From: Prochlorococcus sp. AG-347-J06
GTDB lineage: Bacteria; Cyanobacteriota; Cyanobacteriia; PCC-6307; Cyanobiaceae
Reading direction: 5' to 3'
Assembly (NCBI GenBank): GCA_003281525.1
Contig: QCBT01000005.1
Coordinates: 1-64,000, forward strand
Length of the DNA: 64,000 nt
Shown here: piece by piece, positions 47,223-58,045 of the stretch
How positions within the stretch are numbered: position 1 is the stretch's first letter
How the letters are laid out: every line of letters begins with the position of its first letter
The notes under the pieces: model-generated
Databases searched by the model: none
What the model saw: the letters and a program-made list of their open reading frames with translations, nothing else
Told to the model about the DNA's origin: nothing
Translations under genes and position numbers: made by a program

Positions 47223-48124
47223 ACATTAATAAAAGAATGGAGTCAAGTCTTAAATTAAAAATTTCAGATTGGGAATTAGACTTTTACTCAAGACCAATTA
47301 TTGAATCAAACGGAAAAAAAAGGTGGGAATTAATTATTTGCTCTACAGGAAGTTATAAGACAGAAGATATTTTTCTTTGGAATAAAAAATGCCCTGCTAA
47401 TGAAGTTAATTCAGTGTGGCTTACAAAGGCACTAAATGAAGCAATAAGTGAAGCAAAAAAACAAGGTTGGAAGAAACCTTCTATAGTTCGATTCTGGAGG
47501 TCGTCAATGAAATCTATCATTAAGAAATCTCTGGAGGCCGTCAGTATTGAGGCTATTGTAAGTAGAAGAACTTACAATTTATTAGATAGAATCGAATTTC
47601 TTGAAAAAGAGATTTATCCAAAGGAAAAAGGTTATGTAAGAGGTGTATTAGCTCCTACTTTTACCTCTAAAATGGAAAACCCTCCTACACCTCTACCAGA
47701 AGCAGTAAGGGGTGATGCTTTAACTATATCTGAAATATCAATTGGCGAATTAAAATCAGCAGAAAATTGGCCTATGGAATTTGGAGATATTTTCCCAATT
47801 CAGCAAGATTTAGATGATAATTACTTAGTTCCAGGATTAAGACTTTTTAGCAAAGATAGATCCTTGGCACTTTCTGCATGGTTTAGTTGTTTAGAACCTA
47901 TTAAATTAGTCGTAAATAAGAACCAACTCATACTCGAAGCTTCAGAAGATGATAAGTGGCTGGTAACTGATTTACCAGAAAAAGACGCAAACATTTTGGA
48001 TAAAAAATTTTTAGAGAATAAAAAAAATTCTTTTGGCTATCAATTTATTTCCATACAGTCAACGCCTTATATCGAAAAATTTGCAGGATTCTGGATCTTA
48101 AGAGATATTGAATTAATTTCATAA
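47219..48124 (+). CDS. Tab2/Atab2-family RNA-binding protein
   Basis: This is a 301-residue homologue of plant and algal Tab2/ATAB2, which in chloroplasts promotes translation of photosystem mRNAs such as psaB. Typical parts are KISDWELDFYSRPI, KRWELIICSTGSYK, PSIVRFWRSSMKSII, ARRTYNL-like SRRTYNLLDRIEFLE and ALSAWFSCLEPIKLV. It overlaps the S1-like gene by four bases, so an S1-type and a Tab2-type translation factor are made together. Its role in cyanobacteria is less well defined. Confidence 0.88.
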   Translation: MNINKRMESSLKLKISDWELDFYSRPIIESNGKKRWELIICSTGSYKTEDIFLWNKKCPANEVNSVWLTKALNEAISEAKKQGWKKPSIVRFWRSSMKSIIKKSLEAVSIEAIVSRRTYNLLDRIEFLEKEIYPKEKGYVRGVLAPTFTSKMENPPTPLPEAVRGDALTISEISIGELKSAENWPMEFGDIFPIQQDLDDNYLVPGLRLFSKDRSLALSAWFSCLEPIKLVVNKNQLILEASEDDKWLVTDLPEKDANILDKKFLENKKNSFGYQFISIQSTPYIEKFAGFWILRDIELIS

Positions 48125-48146
48125 ATTCAGTTTAGGAGCAGGAACT

Positions 48147-48929
48147 ATTCCTTACAAAGAAATATCTTTCTCAAAAGATGAAATTTATATTCAAAACAAA
48201 AAATTTGAGTATTATTCATCACCTATTCTTAGTCAAAATAATTTCAAACATGCATACTTCACGAAGTCTTGCTCTGAGAAATTTCTTCAATTATTAGGGA
48301 ATCACTTTAATGAAAATTCAATAAATTGTGTTTCCAATCAAATCCACAGTAATGTGATAGTGTTTGGATCTCATTCGCAAAAAGGGTCTAAGACTGATGC
48401 AGATGGTCTTGTTGGCAATAAATGCAGTCAAAACTTATGGGTTTACACAGCTGATTGTATGCCAATATTTTTTGCAGATAAAGGGACAAGAAATGTAGCA
48501 ACCTTGCATTGTGGAAGAAAAGGTTTAGAAAAAAAAATAATAAAAAATCTGGTAAAAATTTTTGATACTTTTGGGACATCTAGAGATGACTTACTTGTTG
48601 CAATAGGGCCAGCGATTTCTAAGGAACATTATCTAGTTGATAAAATGACACTCAAAGAATTTTATAGAAAGGCAGAAAACAAAAACATAACTGTCAAATT
48701 GACTAATGCTGAAAAAGATCTTTATTTTTGTGATTCAAATCACTTCAAAGAGCAAAACTTAAATCAACTTGATCTTAAAGGATCTGCCTATAGACAACTT
48801 TTAAATGAGAACATCCCTAATACAAATATAGATATTTCAAATTTATGCACATACAAATTAAAAAATGAATTTAATTCCTGGAGAAGGAGCAAAACATTCT
48901 CTAGGCAATGGAATATTATTTGCTCATAG
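48147..48929 (+). CDS. YfiH/PgeF-type purine nucleoside/peptidoglycan-editing protein with non-standard start
   Basis: This laccase-domain YfiH/PgeF family protein shows the metal triad H (NQIHSNV), C (YTADCMPIFFAD) and H (VATLHCGRKG). The first of these lies before the only standard start (GTG 48354), so that start would remove a ligand. The frame is open from 48117, and between there and 48354 it contains no ATG, GTG or TTG. An ATT at 48147 has AGGAG 8 nt upstream and is the best candidate start, giving about 260 residues. Alternatively the gene has lost its start by mutation. It begins 22 bp after the Tab2-like gene. Confidence 0.75.
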   Translation: MPYKEISFSKDEIYIQNKKFEYYSSPILSQNNFKHAYFTKSCSEKFLQLLGNHFNENSINCVSNQIHSNVIVFGSHSQKGSKTDADGLVGNKCSQNLWVYTADCMPIFFADKGTRNVATLHCGRKGLEKKIIKNLVKIFDTFGTSRDDLLVAIGPAISKEHYLVDKMTLKEFYRKAENKNITVKLTNAEKDLYFCDSNHFKEQNLNQLDLKGSAYRQLLNENIPNTNIDISNLCTYKLKNEFNSWRRSKTFSRQWNIICS

Positions 48930-48942
48930 AGATAAGAGATAG

Positions 48943-49293
48943 TTAACTTGGACAAATTTCACCAGTTAAATTTTTAGTGACTAATAATTCGGTCATCTCC
49001 TTAGTACCTTTAATATTAAAAACTTTTGCTAACAAAATATTCTCTTTGAAACCAAAAGGTTTTATTTTCACTTTGCTTCCCCTTGGGAATTCTCTCTTTA
49101 GTAAATTAGTTGCTTCAAGCTCATCATTTTCATTTACATCTACACAAAATAATCCAATCGTTAAATGCCTATTTTGATCGCCCACTAAAATTGTATTTGA
49201 ACTTTTAATTTGAAGTATTTCAGCCGAGTTAACTATTACAGGATTAAGTACAAACAAGCATACTATAATTAAAAATTTTGATAATTTTTTCAA
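48943..49293 (-). CDS. secreted protein with degenerate nuclease-like (SNase) fold pattern
   Basis: This is a 116-residue protein with an N-terminal signal peptide (about 1-23, FLIIVCLFVLNPVIVNSA). The mature part follows the strand order of a staphylococcal-nuclease OB-fold: a hydrophobic strand, LTIGLFCVDV, an alpha segment EATNLLKREF, GSKVKIKPFG, NILLAKVFNIKG, and a final helix. The catalytic Arg and Glu positions of SNase are not conserved, so it is probably non-catalytic. This fold call is by eye. It is convergent with the YfiH-like gene. Confidence 0.65.
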   Translation of the reverse strand: MKKLSKFLIIVCLFVLNPVIVNSAEILQIKSSNTILVGDQNRHLTIGLFCVDVNENDELEATNLLKREFPRGSKVKIKPFGFKENILLAKVFNIKGTKEMTELLVTKNLTGEICPS

Positions 49294-49359
49294 TTCAGAA
49301 ACATCTAAGATTGTGAATAATATTAAAGTTAATTTCTTGAAAATGACGAATCTAAAAAA

Positions 49360-51123
49360 TTAGTCTTCACAATTAACATATCCAACCATTTGAGCATTAC
49401 TTTTCCCAGGAGGAACCATTGGGTAACAATTTTCGCCTCTTCTGACAAGAATATTAATTAAGGCAGGGCCATCATGATCAAGCGCATTTTTTAATTCACT
49501 CTGTAATTGTTTTCTATCAGAAATTAAGTATCCTTTAACTCCAAAAGATTCAGCAAGTTTTACAAAATCAGGTTCACCACTACTCATATCAGATGAAGAA
49601 TATCTTTCATCGTAGAAACTTTCTTGCCATTGTCTTACCATACCTTGCCAGCGATTATTTATAATAATCAATTTCACCTTTAGACCATATTGAGATAAAG
49701 TTCCTAATTCTTGAATATTCATTAATACACTTGCATCTCCTGCAATACAAATCACATCTGAATTAGGTATGGCTGCTTTTACTCCAATTGCAGCTGGCAA
49801 TCCAAAACCCATAGTTCCTAATCCGGCACTACTAATCCATTTTCTTGGAGAATTCCTAAGATATTGAGCAGCCCACATCTGGTGTTGTCCTACATCTGTA
49901 GTTACATAAGCTTCGGGTAAAAGTTCCCTCACTTTTAAAAGAACCTCCTGGGGATAAATTTCTCCTTCTTTGGGTGGGTCATATAAAGGATGTTTATTTT
50001 TCCAAAAATCAATTTTTTCTAACCAGTTTTTCGTCTGACTAGTAAATTTGTTATCTAGAGATTGTTCATTAATTTTACGAACAGCTTTTGAAACATCAGA
50101 AACAATTGCTACATCTACACGTCTATTTTTATTAACTTCTGCCGGGTCAATATCTATGTGAATTACCTTTGCATTAGGGGCAAAAGTATCTAATTTTCCT
50201 GTCACCCTATCATCGAATCTAGCTCCAATAGCAATTAAAAGATCGCATTCCGTAACAGCAAAATTTGCGTAAGCAGTTCCATGCATTCCTAACATCCCTA
50301 CAGATAAATTGTCTTTTTCATCAAAAGCGCCCTTCCCCATTAAGGTCGTGGTAACTGGTATTTGATAATTCTTAGCCAAAGTTTTTATTTCATCATGAGC
50401 TCCTGAAGATATTGCCCCACCCCCTACGTATAAAAGAGGTCTTTCAGAATCTTCTATTAATTTAATTGCTTTATTAATATCGCAATCATTAATTTCTCCA
50501 TTCCTTTTAAATCCTTTAGGGATAATCTCACCGGGTAAAACTCTTTGATAATTAAAGAACTCCTGACCTACATCTTTGGGTATATCAATTAAGACAGGGC
50601 CAGGTCTTCCAGATGAGGCTATAAAAAAAGCTTCAGAAACTACTTTCGCGATATCTGAAGGATCTCTTATTACCCATGAATGTTTCACTATTGGAAGAGT
50701 TATACCAAAAATATCAGTTTCTTGAAAAGCGTCTGTCCCTATAGCAGGTCTCGGGACTTGACCTGTAACTACAACTAGGGGAACTGAATCCATTTGCGCA
50801 GTGGCAATTCCAGTTACCAAATTTGTTGCACCTGGGCCTGAGGTCCCAAAACATACTCCTACTTCACCAGTAGACCTTGCATATCCATCAGCAGCATGTG
50901 AACCACCTTGTTCATGCCTAACCATATAATGATTTAACCAACCTTCTTGTTCTGCCTTATGAACAGCATCATATATTGGCAGTATAGCGCCTCCAGGATA
51001 TCCAAATATAACTTTTACCCCATGAATTTTTAAAGAATCCATTAGTGCATCTGCTCCAGTTATCCAAACTGGATTTTCATGTTTTGAACTACCCTTTGAA
51101 AAGGATCTCGAAGTAAGGGTCAC
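49360..51123 (-). CDS. ilvB: acetolactate synthase large subunit
   Basis: This ThDP- and FAD-dependent enzyme makes acetolactate and acetohydroxybutyrate for branched-chain amino acids. The 587-residue protein has the catalytic glutamate in [28 protein letters not shown], the FAD region [15 protein letters not shown], and the ThDP-Mg motif [14 protein letters not shown] through [10 protein letters not shown]. The regulatory small subunit ilvH is not in this window. It is downstream of hemH on the same strand but 137 bp away. Confidence 0.97.
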   Translation of the reverse strand: MTLTSRSFSKGSSKHENPVWITGADALMDSLKIHGVKVIFGYPGGAILPIYDAVHKAEQEGWLNHYMVRHEQGGSHAADGYARSTGEVGVCFGTSGPGATNLVTGIATAQMDSVPLVVVTGQVPRPAIGTDAFQETDIFGITLPIVKHSWVIRDPSDIAKVVSEAFFIASSGRPGPVLIDIPKDVGQEFFNYQRVLPGEIIPKGFKRNGEINDCDINKAIKLIEDSERPLLYVGGGAISSGAHDEIKTLAKNYQIPVTTTLMGKGAFDEKDNLSVGMLGMHGTAYANFAVTECDLLIAIGARFDDRVTGKLDTFAPNAKVIHIDIDPAEVNKNRRVDVAIVSDVSKAVRKINEQSLDNKFTSQTKNWLEKIDFWKNKHPLYDPPKEGEIYPQEVLLKVRELLPEAYVTTDVGQHQMWAAQYLRNSPRKWISSAGLGTMGFGLPAAIGVKAAIPNSDVICIAGDASVLMNIQELGTLSQYGLKVKLIIINNRWQGMVRQWQESFYDERYSSSDMSSGEPDFVKLAESFGVKGYLISDRKQLQSELKNALDHDGPALINILVRRGENCYPMVPPGKSNAQMVGYVNCED

Positions 51124-51260
51124 TAAAGAAATTCAATATTTACTATAAATACTAAACTCAATTAAATACTTTTGCCTCATTTAGAAATGTAATGTCAGAA
51201 ATGTATTCAAAAAACCCTTTAAAAAAATTTAAAAATTTTCAAATAAATATCAATTTTTCT

Positions 51261-52436
51261 TTATAAGATGCCTAATTTATGTAGAGGTCCAGAGCCTGAA
51301 ATAAGTTCAATAAAGAGCACAAGAAAAATAATCATTGCAACCCTTCCGTTCCACACCTCTGAACTATTATTCCAACCCCATTGCCACTTCTCCTGAGGAT
51401 AAAGTTTAACTTTTTCAGGCAACTGAGAAGCCTCCTCTAAATTAACTAAAGGTCCTTCCAAGCAAGAAATAACAAGATCACTGAGTCCTTCAATAAAAGT
51501 AGGATGAGTATTTAGAGCTTTAACTCTCCGAAAGTTTTTAATACCAGCTTTTTCAGCAATTTCTTTATATTCAATATCAATTTCTTGCAACGTTTCGATA
51601 TGCTCTCCAACGAAACTTATAGGAACCACAACTAAATCACTCACATTTGACCTTCCAAGATCCGCCAATACTTCTTCTGTATAAGGTTTCAACCATTCAA
51701 CAGGACCAACTCTACTCTGATAAGAAAGTGTATAAGGGTTACTATGCCCTAAACATTTTTCCAATTCATCTATTATCAATAAAGAACAATCTTCAATTTG
51801 TTGTTTGTAAGGGTCTCCAGCTTCCTCTACGTAACTCTTAGGAACTCCATGAGCAGTGAAAAATATATGAGCTTTTGAAGGTGATTCACAAAGTGAAACT
51901 TGTTCAGAAATTAATTCAACCATAGACTTTAAATAACCTGATTGACTGAACCAACTCCTTACACATCTCATTGGAACCTTCTTAAATTCATCATCAGAAT
52001 CTCGCAATTTTTTTAATTCTCTAAAGCTCGAACCACTAGTACTTATCGAAAAATGCGGATACAAGGGTATTACAACAACTTGATCAATGCCATCTGCTTT
52101 CATATCAGCAATTGCTGATTCAGTAAAAGGATGCCAATACCTCATAGCAATGTAGGTAGTGGCATTAAATCCCTTGTCCCTTAATTTAGATTGTAATTCT
52201 CTTGCTTGTTGTTCAGTTATCCTTCTAATTGGTGAACCTCCACCTATGGAAAGGTAGGCCTGTTGAGAAGTAGTACTCCTAAGCGTACTAATTAACCAAG
52301 CTAAGGGCTTTTGAAAAACAGGGAAAGGTGTCCTGATGATTTCAGGATCAGAAAAAAGATTGTATAAGAATGGACCGACATCAGTAATACGTTCAGGCCC
52401 TCCTAAATTCATTAGTAAGACGCCTATTTTATCCAT
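51261..52436 (-). CDS. hemH: ferrochelatase with C-terminal chlorophyll-binding-like helix
   Basis: HemH inserts iron into protoporphyrin IX. The 391-residue protein has [11 protein letters not shown] at the N-terminus, [15 protein letters not shown] (catalytic His), [16 protein letters not shown] and [12 protein letters not shown]. The last 35 residues form one hydrophobic helix ([20 protein letters not shown]) with the N-G-R-x-A-M motif of LHC/high-light-inducible proteins, as in other cyanobacterial and plant ferrochelatases. This helix tethers the enzyme to the membrane and may bind chlorophyll. It is divergent from the recombinase-like gene. Confidence 0.97.
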   Translation of the reverse strand: MDKIGVLLMNLGGPERITDVGPFLYNLFSDPEIIRTPFPVFQKPLAWLISTLRSTTSQQAYLSIGGGSPIRRITEQQARELQSKLRDKGFNATTYIAMRYWHPFTESAIADMKADGIDQVVVIPLYPHFSISTSGSSFRELKKLRDSDDEFKKVPMRCVRSWFSQSGYLKSMVELISEQVSLCESPSKAHIFFTAHGVPKSYVEEAGDPYKQQIEDCSLLIIDELEKCLGHSNPYTLSYQSRVGPVEWLKPYTEEVLADLGRSNVSDLVVVPISFVGEHIETLQEIDIEYKEIAEKAGIKNFRRVKALNTHPTFIEGLSDLVISCLEGPLVNLEEASQLPEKVKLYPQEKWQWGWNNSSEVWNGRVAMIIFLVLFIELISGSGPLHKLGIL

Positions 52437-52501
52437 TTAAGATTTATGGAGATTGAAAATCAACATTAAAAACGTCATTATATGGTCAATTATATAAGTA
52501 A

Positions 52502-53671
52502 ATGAACGTAATTCAGGAAATTAATAATGTCAATGATAAATTTGCTACTCAAGGCAGCAAGCTTAAAATTGAGAAAAGAGGAGAGAAATTAAATATTCGT
52601 GGTTCACTACCCTCCAAAGAAGATAACAATAACTTTAAAATTCAAAGAATATCTCTTGGCTTAAAGGCTGATATTTCTGGGTTAGAGGAAGCCAAAAAAA
52701 AATTACAATTAATCAATTTGCAATTGGAATTGAATCAATTTGATTGGATTAATTGGATAGGCAAACCTTATAAAAAGGAGATAAAAGATGGTTTTGAATT
52801 CCCAAAAAGATTAAATCAATTTGAGGAATTTTTTTTTAAAGAAAATAAAAGTGATTTTCGAACCAGCACTAGAAAAACTACTTGGAGAAGTTCTTACAAA
52901 CCATATATGAAAAGAATCTTAAATATTTACAATGACTATGAGAATGCAGCTTTAGAAAAAATATTTCAAAGAACACTTGAAAGTTATAAGGAAGGTACCA
53001 GAAGTAGGAAACAATGCGCTACTTCTTTAAGTGTTTTGGCTAAGTTTTTGGACATTAAACTACCAGAAAATTGGAAATTAAATTCTAGAGGATATGGTTT
53101 GAACAAGGCTGGATTTAGGGATCTTCCTAAAGACGAGTTAATAGAAAAACTGTGGGAGACGATCCCAAACAAGTCTTGGAAATTTGTCTTTGGTTTGATG
53201 GCTACATATGGATTAAGGAATCATGAAGTATTTTTTTGTGATTTAAGTTCTCTTACTAATTTTGGGGACAAAATTATTAGAGTTTTACCTACCACTAAAA
53301 CTGGGGAACATCAAGTTTGGCCATTTCATCCTGAATGGGTGGAAAAGTTCGAATTATCAAAGCTTGGTGAAAATCCAGAACTTCTACCAAATATCAATAG
53401 AGACCTTAAAGTTACAACCTTACAAAATATTGGAAAAAAAATTACAGACCAGTTTAAGCGTTACTCTTTACAAATAAAACCTTATGATTTAAGGCATGCT
53501 TGGGCAGTAAGGACAATTTTTTATGATTTACCTGATACTGTGGCTGCCAGAATGATGGGACATTCGGTTAGTTTACATACTCAAACTTATCACCACTGGA
53601 TTACAAAAAGGGATCAACAACAGGCAGTAAATAATGCACTTTCAAAAGTTAAAAGAGTTAAAAATATTTAA
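52502..53671 (+). CDS. tyrosine recombinase/integrase-family protein
   Basis: This is a 389-residue protein. The C-terminal catalytic domain shows the first arginine in ATYGLRNHEVFF, a lysine in TTKTGEHQVWP, the second arginine in YDLRHAWAVR (the usual preceding His is Tyr), the H of MMGHSVSLHT and the nucleophile tyrosine in TYHHW. The N-terminal 200 residues include a SAM-like core-binding domain. No other phage genes, tRNA target or repeats flank it, and base composition is native. It looks like a resident recombinase and not a mobile element. Its role is unknown. Confidence 0.82.
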   Translation: MNVIQEINNVNDKFATQGSKLKIEKRGEKLNIRGSLPSKEDNNNFKIQRISLGLKADISGLEEAKKKLQLINLQLELNQFDWINWIGKPYKKEIKDGFEFPKRLNQFEEFFFKENKSDFRTSTRKTTWRSSYKPYMKRILNIYNDYENAALEKIFQRTLESYKEGTRSRKQCATSLSVLAKFLDIKLPENWKLNSRGYGLNKAGFRDLPKDELIEKLWETIPNKSWKFVFGLMATYGLRNHEVFFCDLSSLTNFGDKIIRVLPTTKTGEHQVWPFHPEWVEKFELSKLGENPELLPNINRDLKVTTLQNIGKKITDQFKRYSLQIKPYDLRHAWAVRTIFYDLPDTVAARMMGHSVSLHTQTYHHWITKRDQQQAVNNALSKVKRVKNI

Positions 53672-53704
53672 AGTTTTATAATAAAAAATAAAAATAAGGG
53701 CCAT

Positions 53705-54397
53705 ATGCAAGAAAAACCTTCATCTTCCGAAAAAATATTTAACCTCGATAATCAAGCAAATAAACTTGGTATAGGAGGTAAAATTTCACCGGATAGCGAT
53801 GAGAGCTCATATAAAAAAAGAATGCAGAAAAGAAAAGATATTCAAGCCGAAAGACTACAAATTAGAAAAACAAAAAAAGGATTATTGATTGTTTTCACAG
53901 GAAATGGCAAGGGCAAGACAACTGCATCTTTAGGGATGGCTTTAAGGACGATAGGGCATGGCTATAAAGTAGCAATAATTCAATTTATCAAGGGAGGCTG
54001 GGCCACTGGAGAAGAAAAAGCACTTAAAAACCTTTCTTCAAACCTATCTTGGCATGCATTAGGAGAGGGATTTACTTGGGAAACACAAGATAGAATAAGA
54101 GATGAGAAATTAGTTCAAGAGGCTTGGCAGTTAGCCAAAAAATACATCCAAAACGAATCTTATAAACTTATCATTCTTGATGAAATTAATATTGCGACAA
54201 AACTTGGTTATCTTGCACCCGAAGAAATAATCACTTTTTTAAAAAGCTTAAATAATAGAAAAAATCATATTGTTTTAACTGGAAGGGGAGCATCTGATTC
54301 AATTATCAATTACGCTGATTTAGTCACAGAAATGAAACTAATAAGACATCCATTTAAAGAACAAGGAATAAAAGCACAAAAGTGTGTTGAATTTTAG
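53705..54397 (+). CDS. cobO: cob(I)alamin adenosyltransferase, CobO type
   Basis: CobO adds the adenosyl group to corrinoids in B12 synthesis. The 230-residue protein has a charged N-terminal tail, the P-loop FTGNGKGKTTASLGMALR at about 62-79, VAIIQFIKGGWATGEEKAL, ILDEINIATKLGYL and VLTGRGAS. The length is normal for CobO with its N-terminal extension. It lies 33 bp after the recombinase-like gene and 128 bp before pyrH; that gap shows nothing recognisable. Confidence 0.93.
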   Translation: MQEKPSSSEKIFNLDNQANKLGIGGKISPDSDESSYKKRMQKRKDIQAERLQIRKTKKGLLIVFTGNGKGKTTASLGMALRTIGHGYKVAIIQFIKGGWATGEEKALKNLSSNLSWHALGEGFTWETQDRIRDEKLVQEAWQLAKKYIQNESYKLIILDEINIATKLGYLAPEEIITFLKSLNNRKNHIVLTGRGASDSIINYADLVTEMKLIRHPFKEQGIKAQKCVEF

Positions 54398-54525
54398 TTA
54401 AAGAAAATTAATATTTAAAATTTGCTTTAGGCAGGTTTAGAAATGTTTAAAGACGCAAGCAATATCTGAACAAAAAATAAATTTGGTGCATTTACTTGCT
54501 AAGGTCTTAAAAGTACGATTATTGA

Positions 54526-55230
54526 ATGACTTACAAAAGAGTTCTCTTAAAACTTAGTGGTGAAGCACTAATGGGTGAAAAACCTTATGGTATTGATCCT
54601 GCTATAGTTCAGTCAATTGCAGAGGATGTTTCAAAAGTAGTCGAAAATAATGTACAACTTGCAATAGTTGTTGGGGGCGGGAATATTTTTAGGGGGCTTA
54701 AAGGGTCTGCAGATGGAATGGATAGAGCGACAGCTGATTATGTTGGGATGCTTGCAACAGTAATGAATGCTATTTCACTTCAAGATGGTTTAGAAAGAGT
54801 AGGAGTTGCAACCAGAGTTCAAACTGCAATAGAAATGCAGGAAATTGCAGAACCTTATATCAGAAGAAGAGCTATGAGACACCTTGAAAAAGGGAGAGTT
54901 GTGGTCTTCGGAGGAGGATGCGGAAATCCATTTTTCACCACTGACACTACGGCGGCTTTAAGGGCAGCGGAGATAAATGCTGAAGTTGTTATGAAGGCGA
55001 CCAAAGTTGATGGAGTATATAATTGTGATCCTAATAAATTCAAAGATGCAAAAAAATATTCCTCTCTTAGTTATCAGCAAGTTCTTAGCGATGAAATCGC
55101 AGTAATGGATAGTACTGCAATTGCACTATGCAAAGATAACAATATCCCTATCATGGTATTTGATATATTCAAAAAAGGGAACATTACTAAAGCTGTTGCT
55201 GGGGATCCTATAGGTTCATTAATTAGTTAA
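54526..55230 (+). CDS. pyrH: UMP kinase
   Basis: PyrH phosphorylates UMP to UDP and is the bacterial hexameric, aspartokinase-fold type. The 234 residues contain [58 protein letters not shown] and [12 protein letters not shown]. It is followed by frr after 22 bp, the common bacterial order pyrH-frr. Confidence 0.97.
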   Translation: MTYKRVLLKLSGEALMGEKPYGIDPAIVQSIAEDVSKVVENNVQLAIVVGGGNIFRGLKGSADGMDRATADYVGMLATVMNAISLQDGLERVGVATRVQTAIEMQEIAEPYIRRRAMRHLEKGRVVVFGGGCGNPFFTTDTTAALRAAEINAEVVMKATKVDGVYNCDPNKFKDAKKYSSLSYQQVLSDEIAVMDSTAIALCKDNNIPIMVFDIFKKGNITKAVAGDPIGSLIS

Positions 55231-55252
55231 AGCTTATTTAAATTTTTTTATT

Positions 55253-55801
55253 ATGAAAGAACAAGAAATTCAAGAAAATATGAATAAAAGTATTGAAGCC
55301 ACACAAAGAAACTTTAATACAATTAGGACAGGCAGAGCCAATGCTTCATTGTTAGATAGAGTAAGTGTTGATTATTACGGGGCAGAAACACCAATTAAAT
55401 CACTTGCCACAATAAGTACTGTTGATTCACAAACAATTTCAATACAACCGTTTGATATTTCATGTTTACAAGCGATTGAGAAATCTATTTCTATGAGTGA
55501 TTTAGGTATTACTCCAAATAATGATGGTAAAGTAATAAGAATAAATGTTCCTCCTTTAACAGAAGAAAGAAGAAAAGAATTCTGTAAATTAGCCTCTAAA
55601 TATGCAGAGGAAGGAAAAGTAGCTTTGAGGAATATCAGGAGAGATGCTGTTGATAAAGAAAAAAAAGACGAAAAAGATGGTCTCATTTCTATTGACGAAT
55701 CAAGAGATAATCAATCTGAAATTCAAAAAATTACTGATAAATATATTGCCTTAATAGAAACTAAATTGTCTGAAAAAGAAAAGGAAATTCTAAAAGTTTG
55801 A
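55253..55801 (+). CDS. frr: ribosome recycling factor
   Basis: RRF splits post-termination ribosomes together with EF-G. The 182-residue protein has the three-helix body and the family segments [49 protein letters not shown] and [15 protein letters not shown]. Its TGA stop overlaps the TTG start of the next gene by four bases. It is in an operon with pyrH. Confidence 0.97.
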   Translation: MKEQEIQENMNKSIEATQRNFNTIRTGRANASLLDRVSVDYYGAETPIKSLATISTVDSQTISIQPFDISCLQAIEKSISMSDLGITPNNDGKVIRINVPPLTEERRKEFCKLASKYAEEGKVALRNIRRDAVDKEKKDEKDGLISIDESRDNQSEIQKITDKYIALIETKLSEKEKEILKV

Positions 55802-56931
55802 TAGGATTTGACGTTGTAATAATTGGTGGGGGTTTATCAGGATCATCCACCGCTCTTAACCTATCAAAGAAAGGATATTCAGTTTTAATTATCGAAAAAG
55901 AAAAATCCCAACATTACAAACCATGTGCAGGAGGGATGGCATCTTCAATGCAAAGATTTCTTCCCTTAGATATCAATGATTCCATAGAGTCAAAAATTAA
56001 TAATGTTGAATTCAGATGGAAAGCTTCAGATAAAGTAACTGCTGATCTGACTGGTGAATCCCCATTTTGGATTATTAAAAGAGAGAAGCTTGATCAATTA
56101 TTACTTGATGAGTCCTTGAATAATGGAGCTCAGATAATGAGACCATTATTGATAGAAAAAATCATAAAAAAAAATGATAAATGGGAAATCACTTGCAACA
56201 ATAAAAGAAAATATATTACTGAATTTCTTGTTATTGCAGATGGGTCCCAATCGAAATGGGTAGGTTATTTCAATTTAGGGCCAAGAAAACCGAAATTTGC
56301 GAACACAATCTCATTAAGATTGAAAGGGCTAGGTGAAATTCCTAGAGATGGAGTTAGATTTGAGTTTGGATTTATAAAATATGGTTTTGCATGGGCATTC
56401 CCCTTAAGAGAAAGCTTAAATATTGGTTTAGGTACTTTTATAAATAATGGTCTCCTAGAAAATCAGGCTATAAATAAACAAGTAATCAGAAGCTTCGGTT
56501 TTGATGATTTTCCTCATAAAATATTTAGTAAGAAACTGAGAATATGGAATGGCTTCCACTCAATTAATGGTGACAAAATTCTAGCGGTTGGAGATGCAGC
56601 ATCTCTATGTGATCCATTTTTAGCTGAAGGAATTAGACCATCTTTAATTAGCAGTTTTTATGCTGCAGAACATATAGATCATTGCTTATCAGGTAAAGAG
56701 GATAATTTAAATCTTTATACGAAAAAAATTAACAACATTTGGGGGAAATCTATGGCTTGGGGGAGGAGAATAGCCCAGGTATTTTATAGATTTCCTCGAA
56801 CTGGATACCAATTAGGTGTCAAAAGAAAAACAGCACCTAAACGTATAGCTCAAATATTATCAGGAGAAATGAGTTATGAAGATATTGCAAAAAGAGTTAT
56901 CAGAAGACTTTTAACAAAAAGTGATTCTTAA
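55798..56931 (+). CDS. FAD-dependent geranylgeranyl-reductase-family protein
   Basis: This is a 377-residue flavoprotein of the GG-reductase/digeranylgeranylglycerophospholipid reductase family. The FAD motif [18 protein letters not shown] is at 4-21, the YKPCAGGM loop with its conserved cysteine at about 40-47, and [21 protein letters not shown] near 260. The start is TTG overlapping the frr stop. It may reduce an isoprenoid or quinone, but is distinct in sequence from ChlP and the substrate is not known. It is convergent with tal. Confidence 0.85.
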   Translation: MIGFDVVIIGGGLSGSSTALNLSKKGYSVLIIEKEKSQHYKPCAGGMASSMQRFLPLDINDSIESKINNVEFRWKASDKVTADLTGESPFWIIKREKLDQLLLDESLNNGAQIMRPLLIEKIIKKNDKWEITCNNKRKYITEFLVIADGSQSKWVGYFNLGPRKPKFANTISLRLKGLGEIPRDGVRFEFGFIKYGFAWAFPLRESLNIGLGTFINNGLLENQAINKQVIRSFGFDDFPHKIFSKKLRIWNGFHSINGDKILAVGDAASLCDPFLAEGIRPSLISSFYAAEHIDHCLSGKEDNLNLYTKKINNIWGKSMAWGRRIAQVFYRFPRTGYQLGVKRKTAPKRIAQILSGEMSYEDIAKRVIRRLLTKSDS

Positions 56932-56955
56932 TTCTTTCTCAATTCAAACTTAAAT

Positions 56956-57957
56956 TTAGTTAGCAGAAATCAATTTATGATTTTTAATTTCTGAATATCT
57001 CTTAAGTAGCAGCTCTTCCAATTCTTCTATAGCCTTACTGAATCCAGTTATACCCTCACTAAGCTTTTCACTTGCCATTTGATCTTCTAACATGCTTAAT
57101 CTGAAATCTTTTTCTTCAAATTCGTAGTCTATAGAATGATTTATTTGGGTACTTAAATCTAATTTTCTAACTAACTCTCCTTTTTCTTTTTTCAGTTCCT
57201 CGAGAAATTTTGGTGCAATTGTTAAAAGATCACAACCTGCTAATTCTTTTATTTCATCAAGATTTCTAAAACTCGCTCCCATTACTTCTGTCTTGAATTT
57301 CTTTTCTTTAAAGTAATTGTATATTTGTGTAACCGAAATAACACCAGGGTCTTCAGCACCAACGAAACTAGTTTTACCAGTTTTTGCTTTATGCCAATCC
57401 AATATACGGCCAACAAAGGGAGAAATTAGAGTTATCTTTGCATTGGCACAAGTTACCGCTTGGCAGAAGTTAAAAAGTAAAGTTAAGTTGCACCTAATAC
57501 CCTCTTTTTCCAAAATTTCAGCTGCCTTGATTCCCTCCCAGGTTGCGGCAATCTTAATCAAAATTCTTTCCTTTTCAATTCCAAAATTTTTGTAAAGATT
57601 GATCAATTTTCTCGCTTTTTCTACGGTAGCTTCTGTGTCAAAGCTCAGTCTTGCATCAACTTCTGTAGATACGCGCCCTGAAATAATTTTCAATATTTCT
57701 TTTCCAAAAAATACCGAAACTTGATCAACAGTTTCTTTAATTAAGTCAATTTCGGAGAAGCCTTGGGGCAATGCATTTTCTGAACTTTCTAAAGCTTTAT
57801 CAATTAATTTCACATAATCAGGATTCTTAGCAGCAGCAAGTATCAGCGATGGATTCGTGGTGGCATCTCTTGGTTGAAATTTTTTTATCGAATCTAAATC
57901 TCCAGTATCAGCAACAACAACGGTCATTGAGGACAATTGTTCTAAAATTGATTTCAT
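56956..57957 (-). CDS. tal: transaldolase
   Basis: Transaldolase moves a dihydroxyacetone unit in the pentose phosphate pathway, giving NADPH at night in cyanobacteria. The 333-residue protein starts at ATG 57957 ([12 protein letters not shown]), not at the ATG 24 bp upstream. Family motifs are [23 protein letters not shown], the Schiff-base lysine in [16 protein letters not shown], and [12 protein letters not shown]. It follows ftsI by 88 bp on the same strand. Confidence 0.95.
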   Translation of the reverse strand: MKSILEQLSSMTVVVADTGDLDSIKKFQPRDATTNPSLILAAAKNPDYVKLIDKALESSENALPQGFSEIDLIKETVDQVSVFFGKEILKIISGRVSTEVDARLSFDTEATVEKARKLINLYKNFGIEKERILIKIAATWEGIKAAEILEKEGIRCNLTLLFNFCQAVTCANAKITLISPFVGRILDWHKAKTGKTSFVGAEDPGVISVTQIYNYFKEKKFKTEVMGASFRNLDEIKELAGCDLLTIAPKFLEELKKEKGELVRKLDLSTQINHSIDYEFEEKDFRLSMLEDQMASEKLSEGITGFSKAIEELEELLLKRYSEIKNHKLISAN

Positions 57958-58045
57958 GTCTAGATAATCATATATATACAAACTAGCTTTAATTCCTCAT
58001 GAAATCATCAGATAATGAATTAAATATTTATAAAATTGGAAAATT

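Noticed and set aside
52502..53671. Prophage or integrative element
   Set aside because: Only an integrase-like gene is present, with no other phage genes, attachment repeats or tRNA target around it.
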